64,000 nucleotides of DNA, taken from assembly GCF_900156675.1 (NCBI RefSeq), contig NZ_FTOH01000011.1, forward strand, positions 50,266 through 114,265, given 5' to 3'. The DNA is from Thalassolituus maritimus. GTDB lineage: Bacteria; Pseudomonadota; Gammaproteobacteria; Pseudomonadales; Oceanobacteraceae. The first letter of the stretch is position 1. Every line of letters starts with the position of its first letter. The notes below the pieces were generated by a model. It worked only from the letters and a program-made list of their open reading frames with translations, was not told the DNA's origin and searched no databases. Below, in pieces: positions 33,162 through 44,200 of the stretch. A program made the translations under genes and the position numbers.

Positions 33162-36143
33162 ATGCTGAATCGAGGGTCGGAGTGGCGAAGGTGGGAGCCT
33201 CATATCCATGCGCCCGGCACCGTCATGAACAACCAGTTCAGCGGACCAAATACTTGGGACGACTACCTAACAGCACTTGAGCGGGCGACCCCGGTCATTG
33301 AGGCGATCGCAGTCACCGACTATTACATAACCGATACCTATCAGAAAATCTTGGAATACCGAGATGCAGGTAGGCTTCCTAATGCTACGCTTATTTTTCC
33401 CAATGTGGAGTTGAGGCTCGATGTTGCGACTGCGAAGGGAGGCTTCGTCAATCTACACCTTTTTGTGAGCCCCGAAGATCCGCAGCACATTGATGAGCTG
33501 CAACGGATACTGTCACGCTTGCAGTTTAATGTGATGCAGGATCGATTTGATTGTACGCGCGCCGATCTGATCAGGCTAGGCAAGAAGGCTGCCCCGAATA
33601 TCACTGACGATGGGGCTGCACTTGCCTATGGTGCAGGCCAGTTCAAAGTTAACTTCCAGCAGCTGCGTGAAGTGTATGCGGAAAGTAGTTGGGCGAAAAG
33701 GAACATATTGATTGGTGTGGCAGGTGGGGCGAGCGATGGAACATCGGGCGTCCGAGAGGCGGCCGACCAGACTATCCGACGCGAGATTGAAGGGTTTGCC
33801 CATGTGATATTTGCTAGCAGCGAAGCGCAGCGAGAATTTTGGCTAGGCCGCAAGCCTTCAATGTCTGCCGAGGAAGTTCGCAAAATCTATGGCGGCCTCA
33901 AACCATGCCTTCATGGAAGCGATGCCCATAACCTTGAGAGTGTTGCCTCTCCGTTTGGAGATCGCTTCTCCTGGATCAAGGGCGGGCTCGAATTCGACTC
34001 GTTGCGCCAAGCATGCATTGATCCTGCCGACCGAGCGCATGTCGGGAGTGAACCTCCAGCGTCCGCAACACCCTCTCAGGTAATTTCTGGGATCGAAGTT
34101 CTCGATGCACCATGGCTGAAGACGTCGGTTATACCGCTCAATCCAGGGCTGGTCGCTATTATCGGAGCTCGTGGATCCGGCAAGACCGCACTGGCTGACA
34201 TGATCGCGGCTGGTTGCGACTCGATCCCGGACGAGACTTGGGGCGCAGACGAGTGGGCAAACCCATCCTTTCTCGTTCGGGCCCGCCCAATTGTTGGAGA
34301 TGCAAAGGTTAAGGTGAAGTGGGCGGCTGGAGATCCTGAGATACGTGCGCTTGATGGTTCGGACGCCAATGGACCGTTCAGCTATGAACGGGTGCGGTAT
34401 TTGTCTCAGCAGTTTGTCGAAGAACTATGCTCCTCAAACGGGCTAACAGACGGGTTGCTTCGGGAAATTGAGCGTGTGATTTTCGAGGCGCATCCCGAGG
34501 ATAGCAGGGACGGCGCGTTGAATTTTACCGAGTTGTTGGAACAGCGTGCATCACGGCATCGCCTCGCTCTCGCCAGGGAGGCTGAAGCGGTCGCCCAGAT
34601 CTCTGATCGCATAAGTACAGAGCTGGAGAAGGAAAAACTCGTCGCCAGCTACGAAGCAGAGGTGGCGAAGAAAAAGAAGCTGGTCGACGCCTATACGGCC
34701 GATCGCGCCAAGCTGGTATCGAAAGGCGGTGAAAAGAGAGCTCAGAGACATACGGAGTTGGCTGAGGCTGCCAACAAAGTTCGAGCAAAACTTCGTCAGT
34801 TTACGGGGCAGCGACAGACGTTTCTTGCCATACAAGATGAAGTGAAAGATATGCGCCGCAATCAGGCCCCCGAAGCGCTTCGGCAAGCTCAGGCGCGCCA
34901 TGAACACAGCGGAATGTCAGCGGATCAATGGGCGGCGTTTCTTATCGACTATACGGGACCGGTCGATAACGACCTCTCAGACTATGTGAAATGGGTCGAT
35001 GGTGAGATCACCAAAATCAAGGGAACCGCACCGCCACTAGGGGACCCGAACACGGCCTATGTCCCCGAGGATACTGATCTAAGCTCACTCACACAGGCGG
35101 TGCTGGAAGCAGAGATGTCGCGGCTGGAGAAGTTGGTCAATGCCGACAAGGATGCACAGCGCCGCTACGCCGCGCTCTCCAAAAACATTGCGGCCGAGAC
35201 CACGGCGCTACAAACGTTAACTGAAAAGTTGGAGGACGCCAAAGGAGCCAAGGATCGTGCTCTTCAACTGCAGGCAGATCGTGAGGCAGCGTATGGCAGA
35301 GCTTTCGATGCACTCGTCGCTGAGCAATCGGTTCTGGAGGGGCTTTATGAGCCGTTGATGGCACAGCTTGCCGCATCTTCGGGAACATTGAAGAAGCTCT
35401 CGTTCTCCGTCGCGCGGATTGCAGACGTGGAGCAATGGGCAGAGGCGGCCGAGGAAGGTCTTATCGATTTGAGAAAGGCCGGCGCCTTCCGTGGGAAAGG
35501 GACGCTTCAGCAAAAAGCTGATGAGGTGCTGAAAACTGCTTGGGAAACCGGGGATTCTGGCGACGTGATAGCAGCGATGGCAGAGTTTCGACGGCTCTAT
35601 CAGAATGATTTGCTGGATCATTCCCCCGTAGCGAGGGCGGATCAGGCGGAGTTCCGCATATGGTCGAAACGCTTCGCTCAGTGGTTGTTTAGCACGGACC
35701 ATATCGAGATCCGGTATGGTATCGACTATGATGGTGTCGATATCCGAAAGCTATCCCCTGGCACACGCGGAATAATCCTCCTGCTTCTTTACCTAGGTTT
35801 GGACGACAAAGATGACCGACCGCTTCTCATTGACCAGCCAGAAGAGAACTTGGACCCGAAATCGGTCTTTGATGAATTGGTTGGGCTATTTATTGAAGCC
35901 AAATCACACCGACAGGTGATCATGGTCACTCACAACGCGAATCTCGTTATCAATACCGACGCCGACCAAATCATTATCGCAGAGGCAGGTCCACAACCCC
36001 ATGGGGCGCTGCCTCCCATCACCTACTTGTCAGGTGGCCTTGAGAACGCCGAAATCAGGAAAGAGGTATGCGAAATCTTGGAGGGTGGTGAGGAGGCGTT
36101 CCAAGAGCGTGCGAGGCGGCTGCGTGTGAGGTTGGATAGGTGA
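33162..36143 (+). CDS. TrlF-type protein: PHP domain joined to SMC-like ATPase
   Basis: A 993-residue protein in two parts. Residues 8 to about 270 form a PHP phosphoesterase domain with metal-binding motifs HIHAPG (14-19), VTDYY (near 52) and LHGSDAHN (near 251). From about 315 an ABC/SMC-type ATPase follows: Walker A IGARGSGKTALAD (near 334), a long coiled-coil middle (about 470-760), the signature region LSPGTRGIILLLLYLGLD, Walker B LLIDQPEENLDPKS (near 886) and the His switch MVTHNANLVI. This matches TrlF-family ATPases, often found in defence islands. AAGGGGAA lies before the ATG. Substrate and trigger unknown; a nuclease or nucleotide phosphatase role is inferred from the PHP domain. 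Confidence 0.8.
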   Translation: MLNRGSEWRRWEPHIHAPGTVMNNQFSGPNTWDDYLTALERATPVIEAIAVTDYYITDTYQKILEYRDAGRLPNATLIFPNVELRLDVATAKGGFVNLHLFVSPEDPQHIDELQRILSRLQFNVMQDRFDCTRADLIRLGKKAAPNITDDGAALAYGAGQFKVNFQQLREVYAESSWAKRNILIGVAGGASDGTSGVREAADQTIRREIEGFAHVIFASSEAQREFWLGRKPSMSAEEVRKIYGGLKPCLHGSDAHNLESVASPFGDRFSWIKGGLEFDSLRQACIDPADRAHVGSEPPASATPSQVISGIEVLDAPWLKTSVIPLNPGLVAIIGARGSGKTALADMIAAGCDSIPDETWGADEWANPSFLVRARPIVGDAKVKVKWAAGDPEIRALDGSDANGPFSYERVRYLSQQFVEELCSSNGLTDGLLREIERVIFEAHPEDSRDGALNFTELLEQRASRHRLALAREAEAVAQISDRISTELEKEKLVASYEAEVAKKKKLVDAYTADRAKLVSKGGEKRAQRHTELAEAANKVRAKLRQFTGQRQTFLAIQDEVKDMRRNQAPEALRQAQARHEHSGMSADQWAAFLIDYTGPVDNDLSDYVKWVDGEITKIKGTAPPLGDPNTAYVPEDTDLSSLTQAVLEAEMSRLEKLVNADKDAQRRYAALSKNIAAETTALQTLTEKLEDAKGAKDRALQLQADREAAYGRAFDALVAEQSVLEGLYEPLMAQLAASSGTLKKLSFSVARIADVEQWAEAAEEGLIDLRKAGAFRGKGTLQQKADEVLKTAWETGDSGDVIAAMAEFRRLYQNDLLDHSPVARADQAEFRIWSKRFAQWLFSTDHIEIRYGIDYDGVDIRKLSPGTRGIILLLLYLGLDDKDDRPLLIDQPEENLDPKSVFDELVGLFIEAKSHRQVIMVTHNANLVINTDADQIIIAEAGPQPHGALPPITYLSGGLENAEIRKEVCEILEGGEEAFQERARRLRVRLDR

Positions 36144-36612
36144 GCAATTTTCTCTAGATGATCATGGCTCTGGAGTCGTTTGCTCGTAGTCCATGTGAAC
36201 CCGTCGCAGCAAAAGATTTGTGTCGCAATGACTCCCAATCTACACAGCTGTATGGGTCTAAAACGGTCAAATACAGACCTAGGTTCTCACCCGTTTAGGC
36301 TATATAGTTAATCTAGCTCATCTTGATAGATTGAATCTACACTGGCTTTTTTTAACGACGTTAATTGTCTGACATGTAGCAGCGGACGAAACAATTTGAT
36401 TCGTCTAGATTTAGTTTGTAGTGCCATCATTCCCAGTTCTGTTACCATATTGTATGGTTGATGATGATGTAATACACATTGCCGCCGGAAAAACCGCTGC
36501 ATCACCCGCGGAAACAAAGAGTCCGTGATTCTGACGGTAAATGCGACGGTAAAAGCCATAATCAGCTTTTTGTAAATCTTTTACCTTCAATGGGTTATAG
36601 CCCTCGTTGATG
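36144..36612. other. Non-coding right end of the element
   Basis: About 470 bases with no convincing gene between trlF and the guaA scar. It contains a tandem GACGGTAAA (36,533-36,541 and 36,545-36,553), which could be integrase or excisionase arm sites. An 83-codon frame on the minus strand has no recognisable similarity, and I do not call it. Confidence 0.5.
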
Positions 36613-36627
36613 ATTGAGTGGGAATGA
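36613..36627 (+). repeat. guaA 3'-end scar: probable attachment site
   Basis: The 15 bases ATTGAGTGGGAATGA read I-E-W-E-stop, the almost invariant C-terminus of GMP synthase (GuaA). No guaA coding sequence precedes them, since the bases upstream are element end. A rho-independent terminator follows 25 bases later, as after a real gene. The 3' end of guaA is a known integration site for genomic islands. The simplest reading is that the element integrated there and left this duplicated end (attL or attR) at its right boundary, with intact guaA at the other end, left of the window. Confidence 0.65.
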
Positions 36628-36651
36628 TTGCACCAGTGTTACTGACGAATA

Positions 36652-36685
36652 CGAAAAAGTCCGGTCATTGACCGGGCTTTTTCGT
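36652..36685 (+). terminator. Rho-independent terminator behind the guaA scar
   Basis: CGAAAAAGTCCGGTCA pairs with TTGACCGGGCTTTTTCG, giving a long stem with A and T tracts on either side, so it could work in both directions. It lies 25 bases behind the guaA-like stop codon and is probably the original guaA terminator. Confidence 0.75.
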
Positions 36686-36729
36686 AGGGCCTGCTATTAT
36701 TAGAGCAATTATCCGTTTGGGCTAAGGTC

Positions 36730-37965
36730 ATGAAATTTAGACTAATTTCTCTCTGTCTTACTTTCTTCTCTGTCAGTGTTATTGCAGCAGAGTTGGCACC
36801 GGCACCGAATTACGGCGCGGTGAAATTGCGTACTACGATCTGGCCTCCATACCAAATGATGCTTCAGGGCGAGCTGTCGGGTGAATCAACCGAGACTTTA
36901 CGCTGTATCTTCCGTGATATTAACGAATCCTTTTCCGTTCAGGTTATGCCCTGGCAGCGAGCGATTCAGGATATGAAGCACTCTGTCGCGGACGGTATTT
37001 TCACTAGCGGGCCTTCGCCAGAGCTTGATGCAGTGGCGACAATGTCTGCGCCTTTTGCACTGGAGAAGTGGTATTGGTATCACGCCAGTGGCCTTGATTT
37101 CAGTGATGTGAAAACACTGCGAATTGGTGCGGTCAGATCAAGCAATCAGGCGACCTGGTTGGATTCAGAGGGGATTCCTGTCACAGAGCTGGTCAATGAA
37201 GGGATGCAGTTAGTACGTCTTGTTCAAGCCGGGCGGATAGATACCTTTATTGCGGACTCGCGCTATTTTGAAGAGTTAGTATCAGAGGCTTCTGACTTTA
37301 ACAGTTATCTGGATAGAACCTTTGTCCGATACATGCCTTTGGGGGTGTACTTTGCGGATCAGTTCCTCGAACAGCATCCCGAGTTTATCGGACGGTTTAA
37401 TCAGCAGATATCTGATTGCGCTGGTGAGACCGTCGCGCTGAATGATTTTGAGAGGGAAAACCTCCTTTCCGTTGTAGCGAAAAGAATCAGGGCCATCATC
37501 GATGATGATAGGCTTCTTGCAGCTTTAGATATCTCTAATCAGATGCAAAGGACACTGGCTCCTGATGTTATTGATGCGCTTGATGTGCAATGGCGGCACG
37601 AGGTTTCTGCAACAGAACAGCCATTGATCAGTGAAATCATCAGTAGACCAGCGTCAGCTTATCTGAGGTCGGTGAAAGAGCTCAGTAATGGGTTAATTAC
37701 CGAAGCCATTCTAGTGGGAAGTGCAGGTCTTAATGCCGCTCAGAGTGATATAACCACCGATTACTATCAAGCCGATGAGGCTGCATGGAAAGCGTTAATC
37801 AGCAACCCGTCCTCCGAATATCATATTGATGGTATCCGCTATGATGAGTCATCGCGCAAGTTTCAGGTAAAGGTGAGCTGGACAATTGAAGACAGCCGGG
37901 GAGTGAGAAAGGGTATCTTGATCCTAGGGATTGATGTGGAAGAAGCGCTTCGGAATGGCCAGTGA
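36730..37965 (+). CDS. Periplasmic solute-binding-like protein (SBP_bac_3 type)
   Basis: A 411-residue exported protein. A signal peptide ends near SVIAAE (residue 20). Residues 30-260 resemble family 3 solute-binding proteins (LRTTIWPPYQMMLQGELSGESTETL, VQVMPWQRAIQDMK, FVRYMPLGVYFADQF). Such domains without a transporter often sense polar compounds or act with membrane enzymes. The remaining 150 residues are not part of that fold and look like a PDC/Cache-type region (DYYQADEAAWKALI, FQVKVSWTIED, GILILGIDVEEAL). No permease gene is adjacent. A terminator follows. Ligand unknown. Confidence 0.75.
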   Translation: MKFRLISLCLTFFSVSVIAAELAPAPNYGAVKLRTTIWPPYQMMLQGELSGESTETLRCIFRDINESFSVQVMPWQRAIQDMKHSVADGIFTSGPSPELDAVATMSAPFALEKWYWYHASGLDFSDVKTLRIGAVRSSNQATWLDSEGIPVTELVNEGMQLVRLVQAGRIDTFIADSRYFEELVSEASDFNSYLDRTFVRYMPLGVYFADQFLEQHPEFIGRFNQQISDCAGETVALNDFERENLLSVVAKRIRAIIDDDRLLAALDISNQMQRTLAPDVIDALDVQWRHEVSATEQPLISEIISRPASAYLRSVKELSNGLITEAILVGSAGLNAAQSDITTDYYQADEAAWKALISNPSSEYHIDGIRYDESSRKFQVKVSWTIEDSRGVRKGILILGIDVEEALRNGQ

Positions 37966-37999
37966 CAGAACAGACAATCCTCCCGTAAATGCCCCTTTG

Positions 38000-38025
38000 A
38001 AAGCCGCTGAATGCGGCTTTTGTCG
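38000..38025 (+). terminator. Rho-independent terminator
   Basis: AAAGCCGC-TGAAT-GCGGCTTTTG is a perfect eight-base stem with a five-base loop and a T-rich tail, 35 bases after the solute-binding gene. The remaining 250 bases before the next gene hold no visible gene. Confidence 0.8.
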
Positions 38026-38278
38026 TTTATACGTAAATGTCAGCATGTTACTTCTTGTTACATCTTGTGAATCAGACAGTTGTTCATTAATATCGCCATA
38101 TGACACTAATTGGCCAACTCGTGGCCCTTTCGGAGTGTTTTTGTGGCTCTTATGCCGGATATACCTCTTAAGGCCTATTGCTGGCGGGTATCACAGCCGA
38201 TAGAATCCCGCAAAACCATCTGAATGGATTGTGAGCCAGTTCTCATTCTGACGAACTGGTTCGGTATGGAGCGATCGT

Positions 38279-41200
38279 ATGAAACTTTCTAAGGGCCTGG
38301 CTCTCGTAGCCTCATGGGCAGCTATATCTGTATCCAGCACCACTCTCGCAGCTCCAGGAGGTGTGACTGATCCTGGTTTTTGGATTAAAGCGGATGATGC
38401 TGGAAGTAATTTCTCAGAGAACTGGGACGACCACTCACCCAATAATAATGCGATCGGTGTGGTTGCTCCTTCTTCCAACCCCTGGAGGCTTTCTGCAGCT
38501 GATGCTTCCCATAACTTTCATGAATATACGACGGGCTATTCGAGTAACCGTTTTTTTTATGAAAACGATTCTTTTCTCAGCAGATTCAGCCAAAGGTTAG
38601 ACACAGAGCTTACTGCCGTTGCTGTTACCCGTATGACGTCTTATTCGGAAAGCGACGCTCGTATTATTGGTATTGATAACGAAGCGAGCGGCACGGCCTA
38701 TGCCGCAGAGCCGTCTCTTAGTATTGCAGGATCAACCGCAAACAGTTTGGGCGTAACAGGCACGGCTGAGTTTTACAAATATTATAACTTCCCCTCTGAA
38801 ACCCGGAACTCTACTGCAGTCGTACCGCTCGCGCAGATGGCTATTACACATTTCAGAGTGGGCGGTTCAAACCTTGATCAGTTAAATGTGGGTGTTAACG
38901 GCAACGAAACTTTCTATACTCTGAATGATAGTTTGTCGACCTATGCAAACAATATTTTTATCGGCTATGGGCGATGGGGGCAGAATGCTTCCGGCACAAG
39001 TGGGGTGGGCCGCTCCGGAGCATTCCCTGGCGATATTAACGAAGTCATTCTGTTTCCCAAGAATTTGTCGACCAATGAACTCCGTCGTGTCAACACCTAT
39101 CTGGCCGTCAAGTATGGCGTTACTATTCCCGGAAATTATTTATCTGCCTCTGGTACTACGATCTGGAATTCGGGTTTAGCTAGTTCACACGGGAATAACA
39201 TTTTTGGGCTGGGGCGTCAGGACGAGAGCGGGCTCCATCAGCGGATTGCCCGATCAACTTCCAGCCCACTTTTGACCATAGCGTTACAGAATGATTTCAC
39301 TAGCGCTAACAAATCGTCCTCTAGATCGGTCGACGTTGCCGCAACCGGACAATACCTGCTGCTGGGTGACAATAACGAAAGCTACGCCCTTCAATATTCG
39401 GGTATTACCGCTCCCTATTCCGCCAAGCTTGGGCGTCAATGGTTTGTTCAGAAAACAGGATTCAGCCAGACCATTTCAATGAAGTTTTCTGTCCCCTCGG
39501 GCTTGCCTAGCAGTGCCAAACTCTATCTCATTCGGAAAAATGGGAGTTCCGACCTAAGTTCTGGGACGACTGAGGTAGGTGAAATTGACAGGTCAACAGG
39601 AACCATAACAGGCGTAACACTGAATTCAGGTGACTATTTTACCGTCGCTGTGACCATCGACTCTGATAATGATGGAGTTCTTGATCCATACGACGCATTT
39701 CCGAATGATCCGAATGAGTCAGTTGATACCGATGGTGATGGCATAGGCAACAACGCCGATACTGACGATGATAATGATGGTGTTTCAGACCTCGAGGATG
39801 CGTTCCCTCTTGATCCAAATGAAACAGTCGATACCGACGGTGATGGCGTAGGTAATAACGCAGACACCGACGATGATAACGATGGTTTGAGTGATGAAAA
39901 TGAGGGCCTGTTGGGTACTGACCCTCTTGATGCCGATTCTGATAACGATGGGATCAACGATCTGACCGAAGTGGGCAGTGTCGCGTCACCAACCGACATC
40001 GATAATGACGGGATTATTGATGCGCTTGAATCTAATACGACTGATTCAGACAGTGACGGTGTGATGGATCATCAGGATGCGGCGAACAATGATCCTGGCA
40101 ATGACTCTGATAACGATGGTGTCAGCAATATTCAGGAAACTCAGCTGGGTACCGACCCTCTTGATCCTAACAGCACGCCAACAGATACCGACGGCGATGG
40201 GATCGCAGATGCTTTCGATACCGACGATGATAACGACGGTGTATCCGATACTGACGAAGCGACCAACGGCACGGATCCGCTGAATGCTGATACCGACGGC
40301 GACGGTAAAAACGACGGCGCTGAAGGCACCACGGATACTGACGGTGATGGTGTCATCGATGCGCTCGAATCTGCCAATAATGACACGGATAATGACGGTG
40401 TATCTGATGAGCTGGATGCGGCGAATAATGATCCGACCAATGACTCTGATAACGATGGAATCAACAACGAGACCGAAGTTGCGGCGGGTACCGATCCGCT
40501 CGATCCGAACAGTGTAGGAACGGATACAGACGGTGATGGTACGCCAGATAACATCGATACCGACGACGATAACGACGGTGTACCGGATGCTGACGAAGCG
40601 ACCAACGGCACGGATCCGCTGAATGCTGATACCGACGGCGACGGCAAAGGTGATGCTGCGGAAGGCACTACCGATACCGATGGTGACGGTATCATTGATG
40701 CGCTCGAATCTGCCAATAACGATGCGGATAACGACGGTGTATCTGATGAGTTGGATGCGGCGAATAATGATCCGACTAACGATTCAGACAACGACGGCAT
40801 CAACAACGAGACCGAAGTTGCAGCCGGGACTGATCCGCTTGATCCAAACGATGCGGGTACCGACACCGACGGTGACGGTACGCCAGATAACATCGATACC
40901 GATGATGACAACGACGGTGTGAATGATACCGACGAATCAGCGCTGGGAACTGATCCTCTGAACGCTGACACCGATGGCGATGGCAAAGGTGATCAGGCTG
41001 AAATTGGCAATATTTACAGCGCTACCGACACCGATGGTGACGGCATTATCGATGCTCTGGAGTCTTCCATCGAAGATGCGGATAACGATGGTGTGTCTGA
41101 CGAGCTCGATGCGGCTAATAATGATCCGACTAACGACTCCGACAACGACGGCATCAACAACGAGACTGAAGTTGCGGCAGGCACCGATCCTCTGAATCCG

Positions 41201-44200
41201 AACGACGCGGGTACCGATACCGACGGTGATGGCACGCCAGATAACATCGATACCGACGATGATAACGACGGTGTATCGGATGCGGATGAAACGACGAACG
41301 GTACAGATCCGCTGAGTGCTGATACCGACGGCGACGGCAAAAACGACGGCGCTGAGGGTACAGCCGATACCGACGGTGATGGCATCATCGATGCGCTTGA
41401 ATCAGCGAACAACGATGCGGACAACGACGGTGTATCTGATGAGTTGGATGCGGCGAATAATGATCCGACTAATGACTCGGATAACGACGGCATCAATAAC
41501 GAGACTGAAGTTGCAGCGGGCACCGATCCTCTGAATCCGAACGATGCCGGTACGGATACCGACGGTGACGGCACACCAGACAACATCGATACCGACGATG
41601 ATAACGATGGTGTATCGGATGCAGACGAAGCGACGAACGGCACTGATCCGCTGAATACTGATACCGACGGCGACGGTAAAAACGACGGCGTTGAAGGCAC
41701 TACCGATACTGACGGTGACGGCATTATCGATGCTCTGGAGTCTTCCATCGAAGATGCGGATAACGATGGTGTGTCTGACGAGTTGGATGCGGCGAATAAT
41801 GATCCGACCAACGATTCAGACAACGACGGTGTCAACAACGAAACCGAAGTTGCAGCCGGAACAGACCCGCTTGATCCGAACGATGCCGGTACGGATACCG
41901 ACGGTGATGGCACCCCAGATAACATCGATAACGACGATGATAACGACGGTGTATCCGATACTGACGAAGCGACCAACGGCACGGATCCGCTGAATGCTGA
42001 TACCGACGGTGACGGTAAAAACGACGGCGCTGAAGGCACCACGGATACCGATGGCGACGGCATCATTGATGCGCTGGAATCTGCTAGTAACGATGCGGAT
42101 AACGACGGTGTGTCAGACGAACAGGATGCGGCGAATAACGATCCGACCAACGACTCTGACAACGACGGTATTAATAACGAGACTGAAGTTGCAGCTGGGA
42201 CTGATCCGCTTGATCCGAACGATGCGGGTACTGACACCGACGGTGACGGCACGCCAGACAACATCGATACCGACGATGATAACGACGGTGTATCCGATGC
42301 AGACGAAGCGACCAACGGCACAGATCCGCTGAATGCTGATACCGACGGCGACGGTAAAAACGACGGCGTTGAAGGCACTACCGATACTGACGGTGACGGC
42401 ATCATCGATGCGCTCGAATCAGCGAACAACGATGCAGATAACGACGGTGTATCTGACGAGTTGGATGCGGCGAATAATGATCCGACCAACGATTCAGACA
42501 ACGACGGTGTCAACAACGAAACCGAAGTTGCAGCCGGAACAGACCCGCTTGATCCGAACGATGCGGGTACCGACACCGACGGTGATGGCACCCCAGATAA
42601 CATCGATAACGACGATGATAACGACGGTGTATCCGATACTGACGAAGCGACCAATGGCACGGATCCGCTGAATGCTGATACCGACGGCGACGGTAAAAAC
42701 GACGGCGCTGAAGGCACCACGGATACTGACGGTGATGGCATCATTGATGCGCTCGAATCTGCCAATAACGATGCGGATAACGACGGTGTATCTGATGAGC
42801 TGGATGCGGCGAATAATGATCCGACCAACGACTCTGACAACGACGGTATTAATAACGAGACTGAAGTCGCAGCCGGGACTGATCCGCTTGATCCAAACGA
42901 TGCGGGTACCGACACCGACGGTGACGGCACGCCAGACAACATCGATACCGACGACGATAACGACGGTGTATCGGATGCGGATGAAGCGACCAACGGTACT
43001 GATCCATTAAATGGTGATACCGATGGCGACGGTAAAGGTGATGCTGCTGAAGGCACCACAGATACCGACGGTGACGGCATCATTGATGCGCTGGAATCTG
43101 CTAATAACGACGCAGATAACGACGGTGTTTCTGATGAGCAGGATGCGGCGAATAACGATCCGACCAATGATTCGGATAACGACGGCATCAATAACGAAAC
43201 CGAAGTTGCGGCAGGCACTGATCCGCTTGATCCTAACGATGCGGGTACCGACACCGATGGTGATGGAACGCCGAACAGTCTGGACCAGGACGATGATAAT
43301 GACGGTGTGAATGATACCGACGAATCAGCGCTGGGAACTGATCCTCTGGACGCAGACACCGATGGTGACGGCAAAGGTGACCAGGCTGAAATTGGCAATA
43401 TTTACAGCGCTACCGACACTGATGGTGACGGCATTATCGATGCACTGGAATCATCTATTGAAGATGCAGATAACGATGGTGTGTCTGACGAGCTGGATGC
43501 GGCGAATAACGACCCGACGAACGACTCCGACAACGACGGCATCAACAATGAGACCGAAGTTGCGGCGGGTACCGATCCTCTGAATCCTAATGATGCAGGT
43601 ACGGATACCGACGGTGACGGCACGCCAGACAACATCGATACCGACGATGATAACGACGGTGTATCGGATGCGGATGAAGCGACGAACGGTACTGATCCAT
43701 TGAATGGTGACACCGATGGCGACGGCAAAAACGACGGCGCTGAGGGTACAGCCGATACCGACGGTGATGGCATCATCGATGCGCTGGAATCAGCAAACAA
43801 CGATGCGGATAACGACGGCGTATCGGATGAGCTGGACGACGCGAATAATGATCCGACTAATGACTCGGATAACGACGGTATCAACAACGAGACTGAAGTT
43901 GCGGCGGGTACTGATCCTCTGAATCCGAATGATGCAGGTACTGACACCGATGGTGACGGCACGCCAGACAACATCGATACCGACGATGATAACGACGGTG
44001 TATCGGATGCGGATGAAGCGACGAACGGTACTGATCCATTGAATGGTGACACCGATGGCGACGGCAAAAACGACGGCGCTGAAGGTACTACGGATACTGA
44101 CGGTGACGGCATCATTGATGCTCTCGAATCTGCTAACAACGACGCGGATAACGACGGCGTGTCGGATGAACTGGATGCGGCGAATAATGATCCGACCAAT

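Larger units (their letters stand above)
1..36627. mobile_element. Right-hand part of an integrative and conjugative element
   Basis: A complete trb-type conjugation module (16.2-29.4 kb), mixed cargo with decayed gene scraps and IS remains (1-15.9 kb) and a defence-like block (29.6-36.1 kb) lie left of a guaA 3'-end scar at 36,613-36,627. Everything to the right looks like housekeeping chromosome. Relaxase, integrase, replication and partition genes are absent here and are expected beyond the left edge, so the element is only partly seen. The gene order traG-trbBCDEJLFGI is that of IncP plasmids and Tn4371-type ICEs. The right boundary is inferred from the guaA scar, not proven. Confidence 0.75.

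Noticed and set aside
36308..36559. Minus-strand frame of 83 codons in the element's right end
   Set aside because: No recognisable similarity, no ribosome-binding site, and its N-terminus is just the tandem GACGGTAAA read as protein.
41014..43398. Long Ser/Pro-rich open frame of 794 codons on the minus strand, and a second of 566 codons at 43,402-45,102
   Set aside because: They are shadows of the TSP3 repeats: the Asp/Gly/Asn codons of the plus strand give Ser/Pro/Val on the other strand and leave no stops. They lack start signals and break where the repeat breaks.
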